Assembly: GCF_047496725.1 (NCBI RefSeq)
Contig: NC_132973.1
Coordinates: 13,650,233-13,714,232 of the forward strand
Direction: 5' to 3'
DNA: 64,000 nucleotides
From: Anoplolepis gracilipes
Taxonomy: Eukaryota > Arthropoda > Insecta > Hymenoptera > Formicidae
The position numbers and the translations under genes are program-made. Below are positions 12,347-25,030 of the stretch, one piece after another. Position 1 is the stretch's first letter. Each line of letters opens with the position of its first letter. The notes below the pieces were generated by a model, which worked only from the letters and a program-made list of their open reading frames with translations, was not told the DNA's origin and searched no databases.

Positions 12347-13940
12347 CTTCTGGGGAAATTAGTGTTGGAAAAATTCATGCCCGCGGAAGATTTGCGTAAA
12401 TTAATTTACGGCGTACCGAGCCGACCTCCTCTTCCGGGGAAAAGAGGATGAAATTCAATTTTAGGCCGGCCTGAGCTCCGGTCACGGGTCGAGAACGTTT
12501 CGTTAATTGATGCATCTTCCGATGCGACAGCTGATGATGCGATCGTTGGACAATCTAGTCGTGCGATGGATGTATTTGGATGTATTAAAAAAAATAGATT
12601 AAAAGAATTTATATAGAAATTTATATATACAAAATACTGCGAAAAAATCATGCGAATATAATCTGTTGTGTTTATGAAGTAAAGCATAGAGTGTGTATTT
12701 TTTTTTTTTTAATAAAGAGCTTTATAAGGATTTAAAACATTTTTTTTCTACTATATATACATTTATTTTCTATCTATATGTATTATAAATGGAGATATTT
12801 AAATGATTTGTTTACTATTTTAGTTTATGATTTTATTACTAATAAAAGAATGATGTCGCCGTTAAATGTACACCACATTGTATTGTTCTTACTTGCATTT
12901 ACATAATGAATTTATGCAGTTTACGCTTTCTTTCTCAACACTTCGCTGGAAACTGCTAAACAAAATTTAGGATAATAGTATCTCTTTCCACAATGTCGGC
13001 GAAAGAGATAGTTACTTGAAAGCTCACCTCCTTTCGCTGACATGTAGACATGCGCATCAAGTTCTCTCGTAATATTCCTATAACATTAAAGCAAATTTCA
13101 AGGCCCATATGGGATTTAAGATGCCGTTTGCCTCCGCTAATCCCTTCTGGGAACGTATAACGAATATCACTTTGTAAGGAATAATTAACGAGCGCGCTCG
13201 AGAATCGGATAAAATAATTGGCCGGTAGTTTGCAGTTGGCGAGCATAAATATTCTCGCGTTTTCCTCGAGTCTGTCACAATTGAGACATTACGCGGGATT
13301 TGTGCCGTAATTAACATTAATTCCTTCTGTGATTTAGCGTCTAATGGAAAACGCTCGTGCCCGCGACTCAATGCACCGTGAAATTCGAAAAATTATCGCG
13401 CCACGCCTCTTCTTTTCTTCCCTCCCCCCCCCCTTCTCCGCGAAAGACCGAGGTGGAGAGAAAAATTTATGGTTTTTCGTAAGCATGGCGGCGGAATCGC
13501 TATGGAAACTTTTTACGGCGTACTTTTGACGAAGTTTGAAAAATAACGAGGCGCGTTTGCATCGTTCCTTCGGCTGCTGTTGCTGCTGCCGCTGCCGCTG
13601 CCGTTGTAGTCGTTGCAGAAACTCCCTGCATAGTCCAATGCACGCGCAAAGCTTCTTTCTTAAATACGAAGAGAAAATTGCGTACGAAGTCTCATTTCTG
13701 CGATGGAGGGCACAAGTGGAGCGCGATCAAAAGGGGCAAACGTGTACATTTTTTTTCTGTCACGGGGCGGGTTGCCTACGAATGTTATCCATTGCAAAAA
13801 ATTTTATATTATGTTAACTGGCGCGCGAAATGACTTCTTCTTTCCTATGTAACCAAGCGACATGCGAGGAGAAATATAACAGTTCAAAGTTCAAAAACGT
13901 GTTGCGCGTATCTCTGATTGTTTGTCAATTCATCTTCTCT

Positions 13941-13959
13941 TCTCTCTCTCTCTCTCTCT
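13941..13959 (+). repeat. (TC)n microsatellite
   Basis: Short pure TC run. Confidence 0.9.
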
Positions 13960-14269
13960 ATGTTTGCTAATTATATCGAACGTTTTAAGTTCACGCGGAA
14001 CATTACGCACACGCGCGTAGTATTAATACTTTAGCCACTGCTATTATTTTACTTGCGCGCAGCTCTCGCGATTAACGTCTAAATACAGTTTTGCATGCCT
14101 CGCGTCGGCGACAGAAATTAGTTATTAGCTCACGAAAGTTTAATACGGTAAATTCGCGCTGAAATGGCGTACGAAATTATAACGACCCGAAGAGTTAAAT
14201 AGAAATAAATTATTCTCACAATATCGTATTCGCGACAAGAAAGAATCGCGATTATTTGTTAATTTTGTC

Positions 14270-14291
14270 TTTTTTTTTTGGGGGGGGGGGG
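14270..14291 (+). repeat. T10G12 homopolymer junction
   Basis: Ten T are followed directly by twelve G, next to a tRNA-like fragment on the minus strand. It is prone to replication slippage and to assembly error. Confidence 0.9.
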
Positions 14292-14293
14292 AG

Positions 14294-14357
14294 GGATTTG
14301 AATCCCATACAAGAAACAATCGTGTATGCCAAAACGTGTGCGATTACACTTTTATTT
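14294..14357 (-). repeat. tRNA-like fragment (possible SINE head or tRNA pseudogene)
   Basis: On the minus strand, GATTCAAATCC resembles the RNA polymerase III B box (consensus GGTTCGANTCC). It is flanked by GGG/CCC, which could pair as a T stem, although the conserved closing G is A. Upstream, GTGT-AATCGC-ACAC could form a D arm. There is no convincing A box, anticodon arm or acceptor stem. It is therefore not a functional tRNA gene; at best it is a decayed tRNA-derived repeat. Confidence 0.2.
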
Positions 14358-14923
14358 TTTTGAGAGATTTGCCGTAGATTTTACGAGCGAACTGTGATTA
14401 TAAGCGGTCTCGTTGCGCGTACAAACGACGACGATTCTCGTTGACCGAGAATCTTTGCGTCTACGCGTTTGTAGCGTTTCTCCGTCGCTTTTTTATTTTT
14501 CTTGCTTCTACATCGTTGACTGGCTCTACGCCTATCAAAGACGATCGATGGCCTTGTAGATTATTACTTGTGCGCGCTATGCGCTCGCTACAGCGTAGCA
14601 TTCATCTCGATCCGCATTTTCGTTAATCTTTATCTTTCACGTATGTACTTTTTTATTCATGGAAGCGCATTGTGGCGTTATTAATTGGTACAGGGTTCGG
14701 AATATATATTTCTTACGCTTACGGTTCCACGGATTGGCGGGAATGTAGTAACGTTAGGCAAGAGAGAGTGCACAGAGTCCGAGTTTTTAGTGATAGTATC
14801 TAGAGAGCTTTGAGAAGAAACGTGTGTTTTAAAATTCCGTTGAGATATCTTCTGACACGAAATGTTTCCCAGTCGACTCATTTCGCCGTGAGTGACTTTG
14901 ATGTTACTTTTGAAGAAATTTAG

Positions 14924-14936
14924 TTTTAAACTCCAA

Positions 14937-14999
<63 letters not shown>

Positions 15000-15087
15000 T
15001 ATATATATTTTTTTAAACCTCAAGAGATATATTGATCGATATATATACATATATATATATTTCGGTTTGAGCTTTAAAAGATTTATA

Positions 15088-15134
<47 letters not shown>

Positions 15135-15155
15135 CACACACATACATACACACAA
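14924..15155. repeat. TA-rich locus with inverted flanking arms
   Basis: An (AT)25 run (14941-14990) and further TA arrays (to about 15008, about 15040-15060, 15094-15130) lie around an inverted pair. TTTTAAACTCCAAACCG (14924-14940) is matched by CGGTTTGAGCTTTAAAA (15063-15079). A third related word, TTTTAAACCTCAA, sits at about 15010-15023. A short CA-rich run follows at about 15131-15155. The whole block could extrude as a cruciform. Confidence 0.85.
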
Positions 15156-17109
15156 TATAGTATATCATATACTTGGATATATCTTAATATTCTTGATCCG
15201 TCAATCATCTGCGTAAATAAAAGTAAAACCGACTATAAATTATTCTATATACATATATGCATGCAGCGTGAATTTTTGTAGGTGACGAGATTCGCGATCG
15301 ATAAATTAAATATTTTAAAATGTTCTATTTTTAATTTAATTTTGGATCTCTTAATTAATAAATGGTTGCATTATTCAAGTGTCCTATTTCACGATAGGGT
15401 GAGTTATGGTTATTTATTTATTGATTAACGAACGAAAACAGAAATCTTGTGGCATATTTTGAGACCGCTTTATTGATTATGAGTGCCGTTACATATAAAA
15501 AAAAATCTCATTTATTCTGACTTGTGTGTGTGTGGGTGTATGTGTATGTATTATGCGAAGAATAAACCGTATCCCATTTTATCTCACCTCTCTGATATTA
15601 ATTTAAAATAACCATATCAATCAGATAATAATCAATCAAAAAACAATCAATCAAATAACAATCAATCAATAACTTTTAAATTTGTGTTATTCATGCAGAC
15701 AAGATAATTTTAATGCTTTATATTTTGGCAGATAAAACAAATAATAGCTTAGATCATCCTTTTGTTCTATAAAGAAAGATAATGAATTCTTTCCAAAAAA
15801 CTAAAATGTGCCTTTCGCACATAAATTTTAGACTAGAAGGAAAAGAAAGAGAATGAATGGAGAATATAATTCACTAGAATGAAGGAAAATTTGTCACGCG
15901 AGAAGAAAAATTTAAGATTGAGAAAAGGATTTTTATAAAACGTCATTTTGTAACAAATTCGTCATCATATTTGCAAAGATGAACGAATATCGCACATGTT
16001 CCCAATGACGTAACTGCAACGTAACTCAAAGAGAGGGACGAGCGTGATTTATGCCGATCACAAGAGAAAAAGGCTGGATGCGCTAAAGGAGCACGCTTGG
16101 AAGGCTCAAACTTGCACGTATGAATACACACGCGTGATTCGAATACCGTTTTACGAAACTCGCCCAGCGAAAGCTTTGCGAGAGCTTTCCAAAGAGATTG
16201 TAGAGAGAATCTCTTGAATTACCTCGCGATGACCTACTGCATCGTGATGTCCGGTGTAGTTTTATCACACACGAGATCGACACACGGTTCTCCTCGACGT
16301 AGTATATGTATCTCGCTAGTGCTTACAAAATCACGCGCGAAATCCTGTCTGTCGTTCGTTTGTGTATGGGGTTTCGTAAAACTTGTCGGCCTAGCATATC
16401 CTTTTTATGGTAGAAGCGGCTAGTAGTGCGTATATACACGAGTGTGTATCGAAAAGGTGGAGAAAAAAAAATTGAACTCGTTAGAAAGAAAATTGGATGC
16501 CTGGCTATTCAGGATTCTACGATGCAATATGACGTAACGCGCGCTTATTCGCTCGGGTATATTTTGCGTTGCAAATTACGACCCGACCGTGTGAAATTTT
16601 AAAAGTCGATCGAAAGCTACGGTGTGTTGACTGTAATCGCGCGTACATTATAATTCCTCCCTTAAAGTATTCAAGCGAAATACAGTTTACCATGAACGAG
16701 ATACCTCTCGCGCTGCTGTACACTGATTACTGTTTGCGGTTGAAAAATATTAAAGCTTGCTGCTAATGCGAATAAAGGAGAATGAAGGAAAATGAAGTGA
16801 ATTGAGAAAGAAAATCGATGCGAATCGATACCGTTTTGCCCCTTACAACACTTTGACTTTTTTTTTTTTTTTTACACCCTTCTCTTACGAGAAGGCGAGA
16901 AGAATAACGCGCTGTAAAGTCGACAAACGTCCAGTTCTATTCTCGGATTTTATTCGTTCTACGCTGTGATATTGTCCTGACGCGGGTAAATTCCGGATCG
17001 ATAAACCCGCGAATACGTCGCGAGGCCGTCCGCTTTCCTCGATTCCGTCGGCAGTTCTATGCAATCACGTTTGTTTTTATCGCATCGATAACGTTCACCA
17101 TCCGATGAA
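15156..17109. other. Noncoding stretch, probable intron 5' of the Ig exon
   Basis: Holds a 15-bp minisatellite (15615-15673) and a T run (about 16859-16874). No exon or promoter is recognised. The last few hundred bases become CpG-rich approaching the Ig exon. Confidence 0.55.
15615..15673 (+). repeat. 15-bp minisatellite (about 3-4 units)
   Basis: AATCAATCAAAAAAC (15630) is followed by AATCAATCAAATAAC (15645) and AATCAATCAATAAC (15660), with a degenerate partial unit before 15630. Confidence 0.8.
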
Positions 17110-17137
17110 CATAACGAACGAATCTCTATGTTCGCAG
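17110..17137 (+). other. 3' splice site of the Ig exon
   Basis: The intron ends ...TCTCTATGTTCGCAG at 17137. A plausible branch point, CATAACG, lies about 25 nt upstream (17110-17116). The change from AT-rich to GC-richer, open-frame sequence falls at this AG. Confidence 0.8.
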
Positions 17138-17446
17138 ATGCCATGAATTCGCTGGTGGAGGAAGTGGTCGTGGAGGCAGGCAAGAACGTGACGCTAGGCT
17201 GTCCGGGTGTGACGGAGGATTCGTTGGTGTTGATGCTCGAGTGGCGAGCAAACGGGATGCGGTTGCTCGAGTATAAGAGCAGAAGTACAACCGTCGTAAG
17301 GCGAACAGAACAGAACAGAATGTCCCTGTCGTTGAAAAATTATTCGTTGCAACTGCATCCCGTCACCGCCGCCGACAGCGGTTTGTACGAGTGTCTCGTG
17401 AACAACCGGAATGCGCCGGAAGCTGTGATCAAGCTCATCGTGCGAG
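17138..17446 (+). CDS. Internal exon encoding one V-type immunoglobulin domain
   Basis: This 309-bp exon encodes one Ig fold of an adhesion or receptor-type protein. Numbering from an in-frame ATG at 17128, which is intronic, strand B has VTLGC with Cys25. Strand C has LEWRANG with the core Trp39. Strands E-F have LQLHPVTAADSGLYEC, with the D-x-G-x-Y-x-C signature and Cys89. Strand G is VIKLIVR. The Cys-Cys interval of 64 residues suggests V-set rather than I-set. Two N-glycosylation sequons are visible: NVT at 20 and NYS at 71. The exon starts with the last two bases of a codon and ends with the first base of one, so both introns are phase 1, as usual for Ig-domain exons. If the downstream intron were retained, the frame would stop at 17538. 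Location would be extracellular. No signal peptide, transmembrane segment or other domain is in this exon. I could not place it in a named family, and no sister exon is recognised in the window. Confidence 0.92.
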
Positions 17447-17452
17447 GTAAGT
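17445..17452 (+). other. 5' splice site of the Ig exon
   Basis: AG|GTAAGT is a perfect match to the metazoan donor consensus; the intron begins at 17447. Confidence 0.9.
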
Positions 17453-17711
17453 GGCGAAATGTTCTTAATCCTTTTGATAGAAAAAAGTGTAGGTGTGTGG
17501 ATAACAAAATGTGTGAAAGGTTGAATTTATCCAATTGAATTGATCCAATTTTAAACCGTATTAAAATTTATGTAAAATTGATTTTGACAAAATACGTAAT
17601 TACATTCATTATTTAATTTAAACTTGTATTAATATCAAAGATTTTTTTTATGTTGATTTTTCTACATTTTTCTTAGTCAATAAAATATTTAAAATAATAG
17701 AACAAAAAAAT

Positions 17712-17714
<3 letters not shown>

Positions 17715-17745
<31 letters not shown>
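17715..17745 (+). repeat. (TA)n microsatellite
   Basis: About 15 TA units in the intron, 270 bp after the Ig exon. Confidence 0.95.
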
Positions 17746-17747
<2 letters not shown>

Positions 17748-19593
17748 ATTCACACAATAATATTTATGAAGTTTAATACGTGGAATCGACACATTTATTA
17801 AGCATACGAGTATATTTGAAATTTAATACGTGAATTTATATGTATTTAATTAATTTTTTTTTTCTTTTTCTATTAAATTAAATATTCTATTGACTGTAGA
17901 GAAGTCGAATATATATAAAAAAAAATTTTGATATTAATGAAAGCTTGAATTAAACAATGAATGTAATCATCTGCGTTCGTCGAGATCGATTTTGTCGAGC
18001 GTGATTTATTGATTAAAGTTTCACTGCTGACAACCTGTGAGATTTGAACGTAGCTGTTAGGTTTCCGGCCCAATGAGCGTCGCTAGTGAATTAAAAACTC
18101 ATTCTGTGTCGTACTGGGCATTTGGTGTTGTGCCAATAAACTTCATCGGGTGGCTACATTGCGCTTTTAGTTTTCGTTTTTCTCAGACAGATATCTTTAT
18201 TAAATTCTAAATTTTACTTATTAAAGTTATTAAAGAAACTTGAAGATATTATTAATTACCGCACATTAACGCGTCCGTCGTGAAATTACTGGCTAACGTT
18301 TCTATCAATTATTTAGACGTAAACAATCTAAAAATATTTATAATAATTAAACATTTGAACATTTTAGTTTTCTGTGAATTAACTTAATAATCAAAATCTA
18401 ATCTTAGCTTCCATTAATTTGTTATAAATAATATTTTCCAATCTTATTTTTCGTAACTTTTATCAGTAGCGTATAGTTATCGATAATATACCGTTGTATA
18501 TGATCGAAAGGATATAAAAGTTCAAATGCGATTCTTCTGTTCTTGGACGAGTTAAAAAAGAGAGAGAACTTATTTGCCCCACTTATATTGCTTTTAGCTG
18601 TTAGCTATATATATGAGAACAATTTTCCGATACACGAGAATTTCTTACAGTCTGGCAATTTTATTTCCTGAAGTCGAGATAAAACGTAAATATTAAATAA
18701 ACTGTTCTTTTTCTCTCTTTCTTATTACTTTTTATATTTATATATTATATAATGATAACTTTATCAATAATTATATATGTTAAATCTCTAGAGAAAAAGA
18801 AATTGAAAAAATTATTCAGCATGAAATTTCAATAGTAGTGGAAGATTTTATAAAAGTCAATGACTGATACTTAAATTTACTTCAATATGATTGCTTTTAT
18901 ATAATAATCATCATATAGATATTTTTATCCGTTTTAGATTCTTCTCAGGTACAAAATAAATTAAATTTTTCTTTTTTTGCAAATTGTAACAAATTCTCGT
19001 TTGAACGTACATATCCCGTTAATAGTTTTTTATAATTTAATTTATTTATTAATTGAAATATTTTTTGTAATCAAAGTGATATATGTAACTCGGTGTTTTT
19101 CACGAATAAAAATCTATTAAACGATTGTGGAATCTTGATCCTGCCGTTTGGAATTGATTGTGCGATCGATTCTGATTTTATTGATATTTACACATTGAGC
19201 AATCGAAATATCCGCCATTCATTCATCGCGGTTACAATTTGTGTTCAATGAACTAGTTCACTACTAAACTTGGCGAAGTTTACGCAAAGTTCGCCGTGAA
19301 CTTTGAGAGAGGAAGACCGGCCTCGGGGTGGCGCCGCCCTTCTTAACAACCTTGTCGTCGCTCGTCGGGCTTCTAATGCTTTATTTTAAAACTGAGTTGG
19401 TCTCTCCCCCTTCCCTCTTTTCGCACGGAGTGTTTGCTTTAAGTATTTACGCCTGATTTGAATTCGTCACGTGCAACCCGCCGCGTCAAAAGCAAACTTT
19501 TCCGAGCGTTTCGTAGACGACGAGCGGTGCGGAATCATGGAAGTGCGCGCGGCATAACTTCGGCCGCATAAGTTTGGCCGCCAACTTCACCGC

Positions 19594-19614
19594 AAAAAAA
19601 AAAAAAAAAAAAAA
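19594..19614 (+). repeat. poly-A run (A21)
   Basis: Uninterrupted A run followed by GATAG and further A/G-rich sequence. It could be a retroposon tail, but no upstream element is recognised. Confidence 0.9.
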
Positions 19615-20805
19615 GATAGAAAAAAAAGGGGAAAAAAAGACAAGGAACGAACGGGGAGTCCTATCGCGTTATGTCGCGCGGTCATTTGCATTCAATGCAC
19701 GATCCGTTACTCAATTTGACTAAAAAGTTCCGAGCCGCTAAAACGACGTGAAATTATGCCAACCGGCGGGTGTTCGTGTAACTTTGGTGTGGGGGGTGAA
19801 CTTTGCGGGGCGCGACAATATGGTTTCGTTTCAGAATCAATGTACTGTACGCGCGATCAAAGCTCGCGAATTACATTTTTCACTTTTTGCGTACTTGATT
19901 TTAAGCGACATATTCATATCTCGTATCTTAGGACGGATATTATGATGTATATATATATATATATATATACATTCTACAGAGAGTACGTGCTTCCTGCTCG
20001 AAACTCCGAGCACGTAACACTTCGGTGGTAACCAATATTCGCGTTACGTCAACCATTAAAATGAATATTTTTCAAATCTTTGCAGCAGGAACGTATACAC
20101 ACGTATCTCTTGAATACATTTTCTTTGCTAGATTGATTCTCATGTTTTCTCTTCATTTCTCATACTCGTGAAAATGCGTAATTGAAAAATTGCGAATTAC
20201 GATCGCGTGCGAAGAAGAAATGAACGGCATAAAGATATATTTCGCATTACTCGTTGCCCGGTCGATCTAATCTGTTTCTATAGTAACTTTGTTTTCACAT
20301 ACCTATAATAAAACGCGCTTTCCTAGACGTGAGAAATATAGAAGATATTTTTCTAATTATCAATTTTGTAATTACAAAAATTATATAAAAATTTTATAAG
20401 TGAAATTTTATGAATGCTGTTATGCGTTTGCGGCAAAAACTGGTTCACGCCTGGTTTCCAAGTTATTTTCTCGTTAAATCGGCTGAATCGCTAATATGTT
20501 TGATGAACGAGCAACGGTGAAAGGTGGTAAATACGCGTGCGCTCCCTTCGAAGTGATATCGCGAGCGTACAAAGGGCCCAAAGGGAACGCCCGGAACGAG
20601 CTTCGAATTATCGTCCCTCGAAGTTCTACCGGGACGGCAGGGACGATGTTGGTTGACTGCGGCTATGAATAAGCGCGAGTCGTTTAACAGCGTGACGTTT
20701 TTTCGGCTCGCGGCAAAACAGTTTCATTCATATGCATGACAGGATACGGGGCTCGGTGTAAAAGAGAGCGAGACGGCGGGGGGTGCACAGCAGAGAGGGA
20801 GAAGG

Positions 20806-20828
20806 GAGAGAGAGAGAGAGAGAGAGAG
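20806..20828 (+). repeat. (GA)n microsatellite
   Basis: About 11 GA units inside a purine-rich block. Confidence 0.9.
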
Positions 20829-22073
20829 TAAACGCGCGGAATCTCGATATAGCGGCTAACGAGTCGCGATTATTCCTTCTATTTCGCTTAACGAGCAGAT
20901 GCAGATGCGAAAACTTTGCATCACTCACCGTTATTGAGTATACCTTAGCATTGATCGTTTGTTACTTGTGTGTATTTGTAAAAAATCTTATTCAAAGAAT
21001 TTTTTTCCGACCGCAATGGAATAAACATATAACACGGAAGAATTTTTATTTTAGTTAAAGAGTTTGTGCATTTATGATATAAAATAGAATGCAAACGTCA
21101 CACGAGACGTTCCCGTTTCGAAAATATATTATGCCGGGGAATGGTACGCGATCGCGCGTATTCTTATGCGTCACGTGTAGATGACGAGACAAGCTGAAGG
21201 AAGGATAGCAGTAGCTTGACTAGGTGATCCGAAAATTGAGTTCGAAATGGATGGAGCCAGAGAGGGAATGTGCTCTTGGTGGAACAAATAAAATTGTTCT
21301 CCTTCGGGATTACCGTGCTGCATGCATTCGCCGTGTGTTGTCGTCAGCTCGCGAGCTCTTTCAAGAGAGATCCCTTTCTTTTCTTCGCTTGCCTTCTCCC
21401 TTTTTCTCTCTTTCCCTCTCTTTCTTTGCCCACATTCGTTCCGTTCCCATTCGGTTGATTTTAGTACAAGCGAATCATCGAGGTTGCTCGTGACCTAAAA
21501 GACAAAAGCCTCGTCGACAGTTATTTCTTCAATAGTTACCAAGCCACGAGTGCTGTTTTTCATTCCAGCGTCTCATTTAAGACGGGAACAACGACGCGAG
21601 AGAACGACGAGTACTCGGAAAATGGCATCGTTCGATTTTATTAGATGTTGAAACGAAGGGATCGACGTTCACAATCCGTATGTGTAAGACAATCGATTCC
21701 ATTAGAATGTTCACTTGATACTGTACGGTACAACGTGTTAATCTCCTCGCGCAGATGGTACGCGCGACTGGTCTTTAATCATCTACAGGGATGTGTTTTG
21801 CAAATCTGCAATCGTGATCGATTTTCTACAAACAAGTTTGATTCAAATCGCAGATTGCGTTGAAACTGCTATCTACAAAATTTTTTTTTCAAGTCACAAA
21901 AATCCGTGTTTATCTATCGTCACGTCAAAAATTTTGATCCGCCTTGAAAATATTTGATTGTACGATCTTGCTCTATTCCAGATTTTTTCCACGTGTCATC
22001 GCGTACGTCTCTCATATTTTGTGAATTTACACCGTATTCGAAAAATCCGCGATACATGTACATAGCGAGTATT

Positions 22074-22075
<2 letters not shown>

Positions 22076-22105
<30 letters not shown>
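22076..22105 (+). repeat. poly-T run (T30)
   Basis: Thirty T. On the minus strand this would be a poly-A tail, but no element is recognised next to it. Confidence 0.95.
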
Positions 22106-22576
22106 CCCTTTTTTGCGACACGCGGATATTCCGGGCTCTAAAGTTCGTAATACGATTTGTAATGTGTATAGTGCGGATAAAAGGCTCGCGATAAATCTTT
22201 AATGAAAAATTTCAAAGGTATCATACTTTCTGAAATTAGAGTATTAGTCTTGGTTTCATTGGAGATGGGAATCTCCGAAGTCTGCGGCGCGGTCGGGTCG
22301 AGATTTATTTTACATGGCGAGTACACCGATCGCCCGAGTGAACTTCTGCGAAACATTCTTACTGCTACGATGGAGTGAGTTTTTCTCACGGACTTCTCCG
22401 AGTGGGAGAACATACTACCGCTTTCCACTAACCGATGAGGTAACGCGGAAGACGCGGTGCAATTCGAAAAGTTGGAAACGATTCGCCGAGCAGCCTCGCC
22501 GTAACGTTCTCGGATTAGCATACTATTCGTTACTTGCGTATTCTACGAGTGATCGAGCGCTTCGAAGCATGCATCT

Positions 22577-22607
22577 TTCTTCTTCTTCTTCTTCTTCTTC
22601 TTCTTCT
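22577..22607 (+). repeat. (TTC)n microsatellite
   Basis: About ten TTC units. GAA/TTC arrays can form triplex DNA when long. Confidence 0.95.
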
Positions 22608-23711
22608 TTTCCTCAATAGAGATTCTACATCGAGGTAATCGCCATTTAATCGCAGTATCGGAACATATATATTAGTCAAATTGCTTCGTTTAATTATTTT
22701 TCATTTAATACCGTACCATAATAGCCATATAGACAAAGAGGAATGGTCGACTATTTGCAAAGTGATTTTTACTTTTTCGTATACATATATGTATAGACGT
22801 TAATAATTATATTATTTGTTATTTCCAACTGTTTGTACAATTTTATACAAAACGGCTTTTGTTTTTTAGCCATTTGACGTGCGATAAAATACAGTCTAGG
22901 AGATTAAATTAATAATAAATAAAATTACAATAGCGGGCTATAAATCTAGTTGAACAAAAACATATCGTTAAGCCAATTATTTTATAGCCGTTATATACAT
23001 AACGGGCGGAATGCGTAAAATCAGCTTTTATTGCGGATTTAATCGACGGAAATAGAACGAGATTTACGTGATTGTATTTAGCTTGTTCTATGACGCGCTA
23101 CGGCTGACCGGTTGATTTTACGAGATAAATGACTAGTCGCGCGTCGGGCCTTGAATAAAGGCAACGATTTAACGCGCCAGCACGGTGCGCGCCGCGATAT
23201 AAATGTGCTTCACCAACTGGAAACTACTCGGGTTTCGAAGATAATGAAGCGTGCGTTGAAAAATGCCGGCTTTTCTAAGCCAAAGCGCACAGCTTACTTC
23301 GACAAATCTTTTGCACAAAATTGCCGGCGTTAAGCTTTAATACGTTTTATCGCATTCTCCTTGAAATAAGGTATATGTTACGTCGTCGACTCGTGAGATT
23401 TTTATTTCTTTGTCATTTTATTCCAGTGCGTGCGCTGCCTATGTTGATATTTCATTTATGTCATGGCATTTTTAAACAGAAATACATTTTTCATACAAAT
23501 AAATTTAAACTGAAGTACTTATTAACAAAAATAATAAATGTAATTTATTATTCCGTAATAAGAAATTATTCAAATCTATAATTAACAAGTTATATACATT
23601 ATAGTGTACTTTTGTTATCTATCATTAATATTTATGATATTATAGTAAATTGATTTTTCATATTTACATGTTTTATTTTGTTAGTAGTTGTAAACGAAGA
23701 TTTGTCACACG

Positions 23712-23713
<2 letters not shown>

Positions 23714-23796
<83 letters not shown>
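23714..23796 (+). repeat. (AG)41 microsatellite, longest in the window
   Basis: An 83-bp pure AG array. It produces long artefactual Arg-Glu or Ser-Leu frames on both strands. GAGAG is the recognition core of insect GAGA-factor proteins, so nucleosome exclusion is possible, but this is inferred from the motif alone. Confidence 0.97.
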
Positions 23797-23799
<3 letters not shown>

Positions 23800-25001
23800 G
23801 CAAAAATTTACTTTGCCACTATATACGGTAAACTTTACAACGTTGCAGAGTATTCGATGTTTATACAGGGTAATTTCATTTCTGCAAATAACGAACTTGC
23901 ATCTTGAGTTCTGGAATAAGATCGACGACACGACGCAATGAATTATGTACTTTACGGCATGCTTAATTAAATCGCGTTTAATCTGTTACAAGCGAGGGAA
24001 GCACTTATACGTATGAAAGATAATAAAATATATTTTTAATAATTCGATTAATTTTTCAAAATACAAAGTAAAAACTTTCAAAAATTTATTTATCAAAGAT
24101 TCGAAAGAAATGACATATTGTAAGATTTGAAAATTATTTCACACGTCTACGCACTCCTTTTTATTAATTCTTCAATGAAAGAAAAATTAAATTTTCTAAT
24201 TAACATTTATTTAATAAACTTTATCGGCTATAGATCACAATTCTCTTTTATGGAAGTATTAATAGAGCGGGCGACAGCCAACTGTCATTATGCTTGAAAG
24301 CGAACGAAGAGGATAACTGAAGTAAACTCGAACATTAGACGACGTTCTTACTTAGCTAAGAATCGCGAATAAACTGTTCTTCCATAAATTAATTTCCATT
24401 CGTTCCCGGCCAACGAAAACTTATGGCCAACTACGAACGAACGCGCATCTAAAGCCGCAGCTGTCGCGACTTGCGTCTTTCTACCGTTTTCTTTAACATT
24501 ATTATTGAAATGATATTCGGCGCACGGTCCGTTCGTCTTTTTTTTTTTATAAACATTTAAAAGTTCGTTAATAGTCGAAAAAGTTGTCAACGAAACCACC
24601 AAAGAACGAAATGCCCAAGCAAATAGTTGTATAAATTCTTCGAAACTTTTATGAAGAAGAATTTAATAAAATTGTCAAGATAAATTAAATTAGATATGCG
24701 TTAAAATGAATCAAGGATTTCGTTAGATTTACAGTGAAGGAAAAAATTAGTCTTTTTTTGTATTCTCATTTAAGAAGATGTAAAAGATAGAAATTATGTC
24801 GTGCTCTTTTATGCCAATTTAGCTTTAATAATTTTTATAATTATTTTATAATTAATTTAATAATTTAGGAGAGAAATCAGATTAGAAGATAGTACATTTT
24901 GTCTTTGTCTTTACCGAAGATTCGCCGCAGTGGCGAATCATCGGAGTGAACAACAATGCGAATTGGACCATGAAAATCTCGACCGAAATCCAAACGACAC
25001 A

Positions 25002-25030
25002 AGAGAGAGAAGAGAGAGAGAGAGAGAGAG
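25002..25030 (+). repeat. (GA)n microsatellite
   Basis: Interrupted GA array followed by further GAGA and GAAA words. Confidence 0.9.

Larger units (their letters stand above)
12347..14923. other. Noncoding stretch with homopolymers
   Basis: Contains a C10 run (13424-13433), an imperfect CTG/CCG tract near 13577-13618, a TC array (13941-13959), and T10 followed directly by G12 (14270-14291). The G12 run and C-rich runs are potential G-quadruplex or slippage sites. No exon is recognised. Confidence 0.55.

Noticed and set aside
17990..18115. Possible tRNA-derived SINE on the minus strand with CGTTCAAATCT (B-box-like)
   Set aside because: The A box is poor and A-B spacing is about 20 nt instead of about 32; no target duplication seen.
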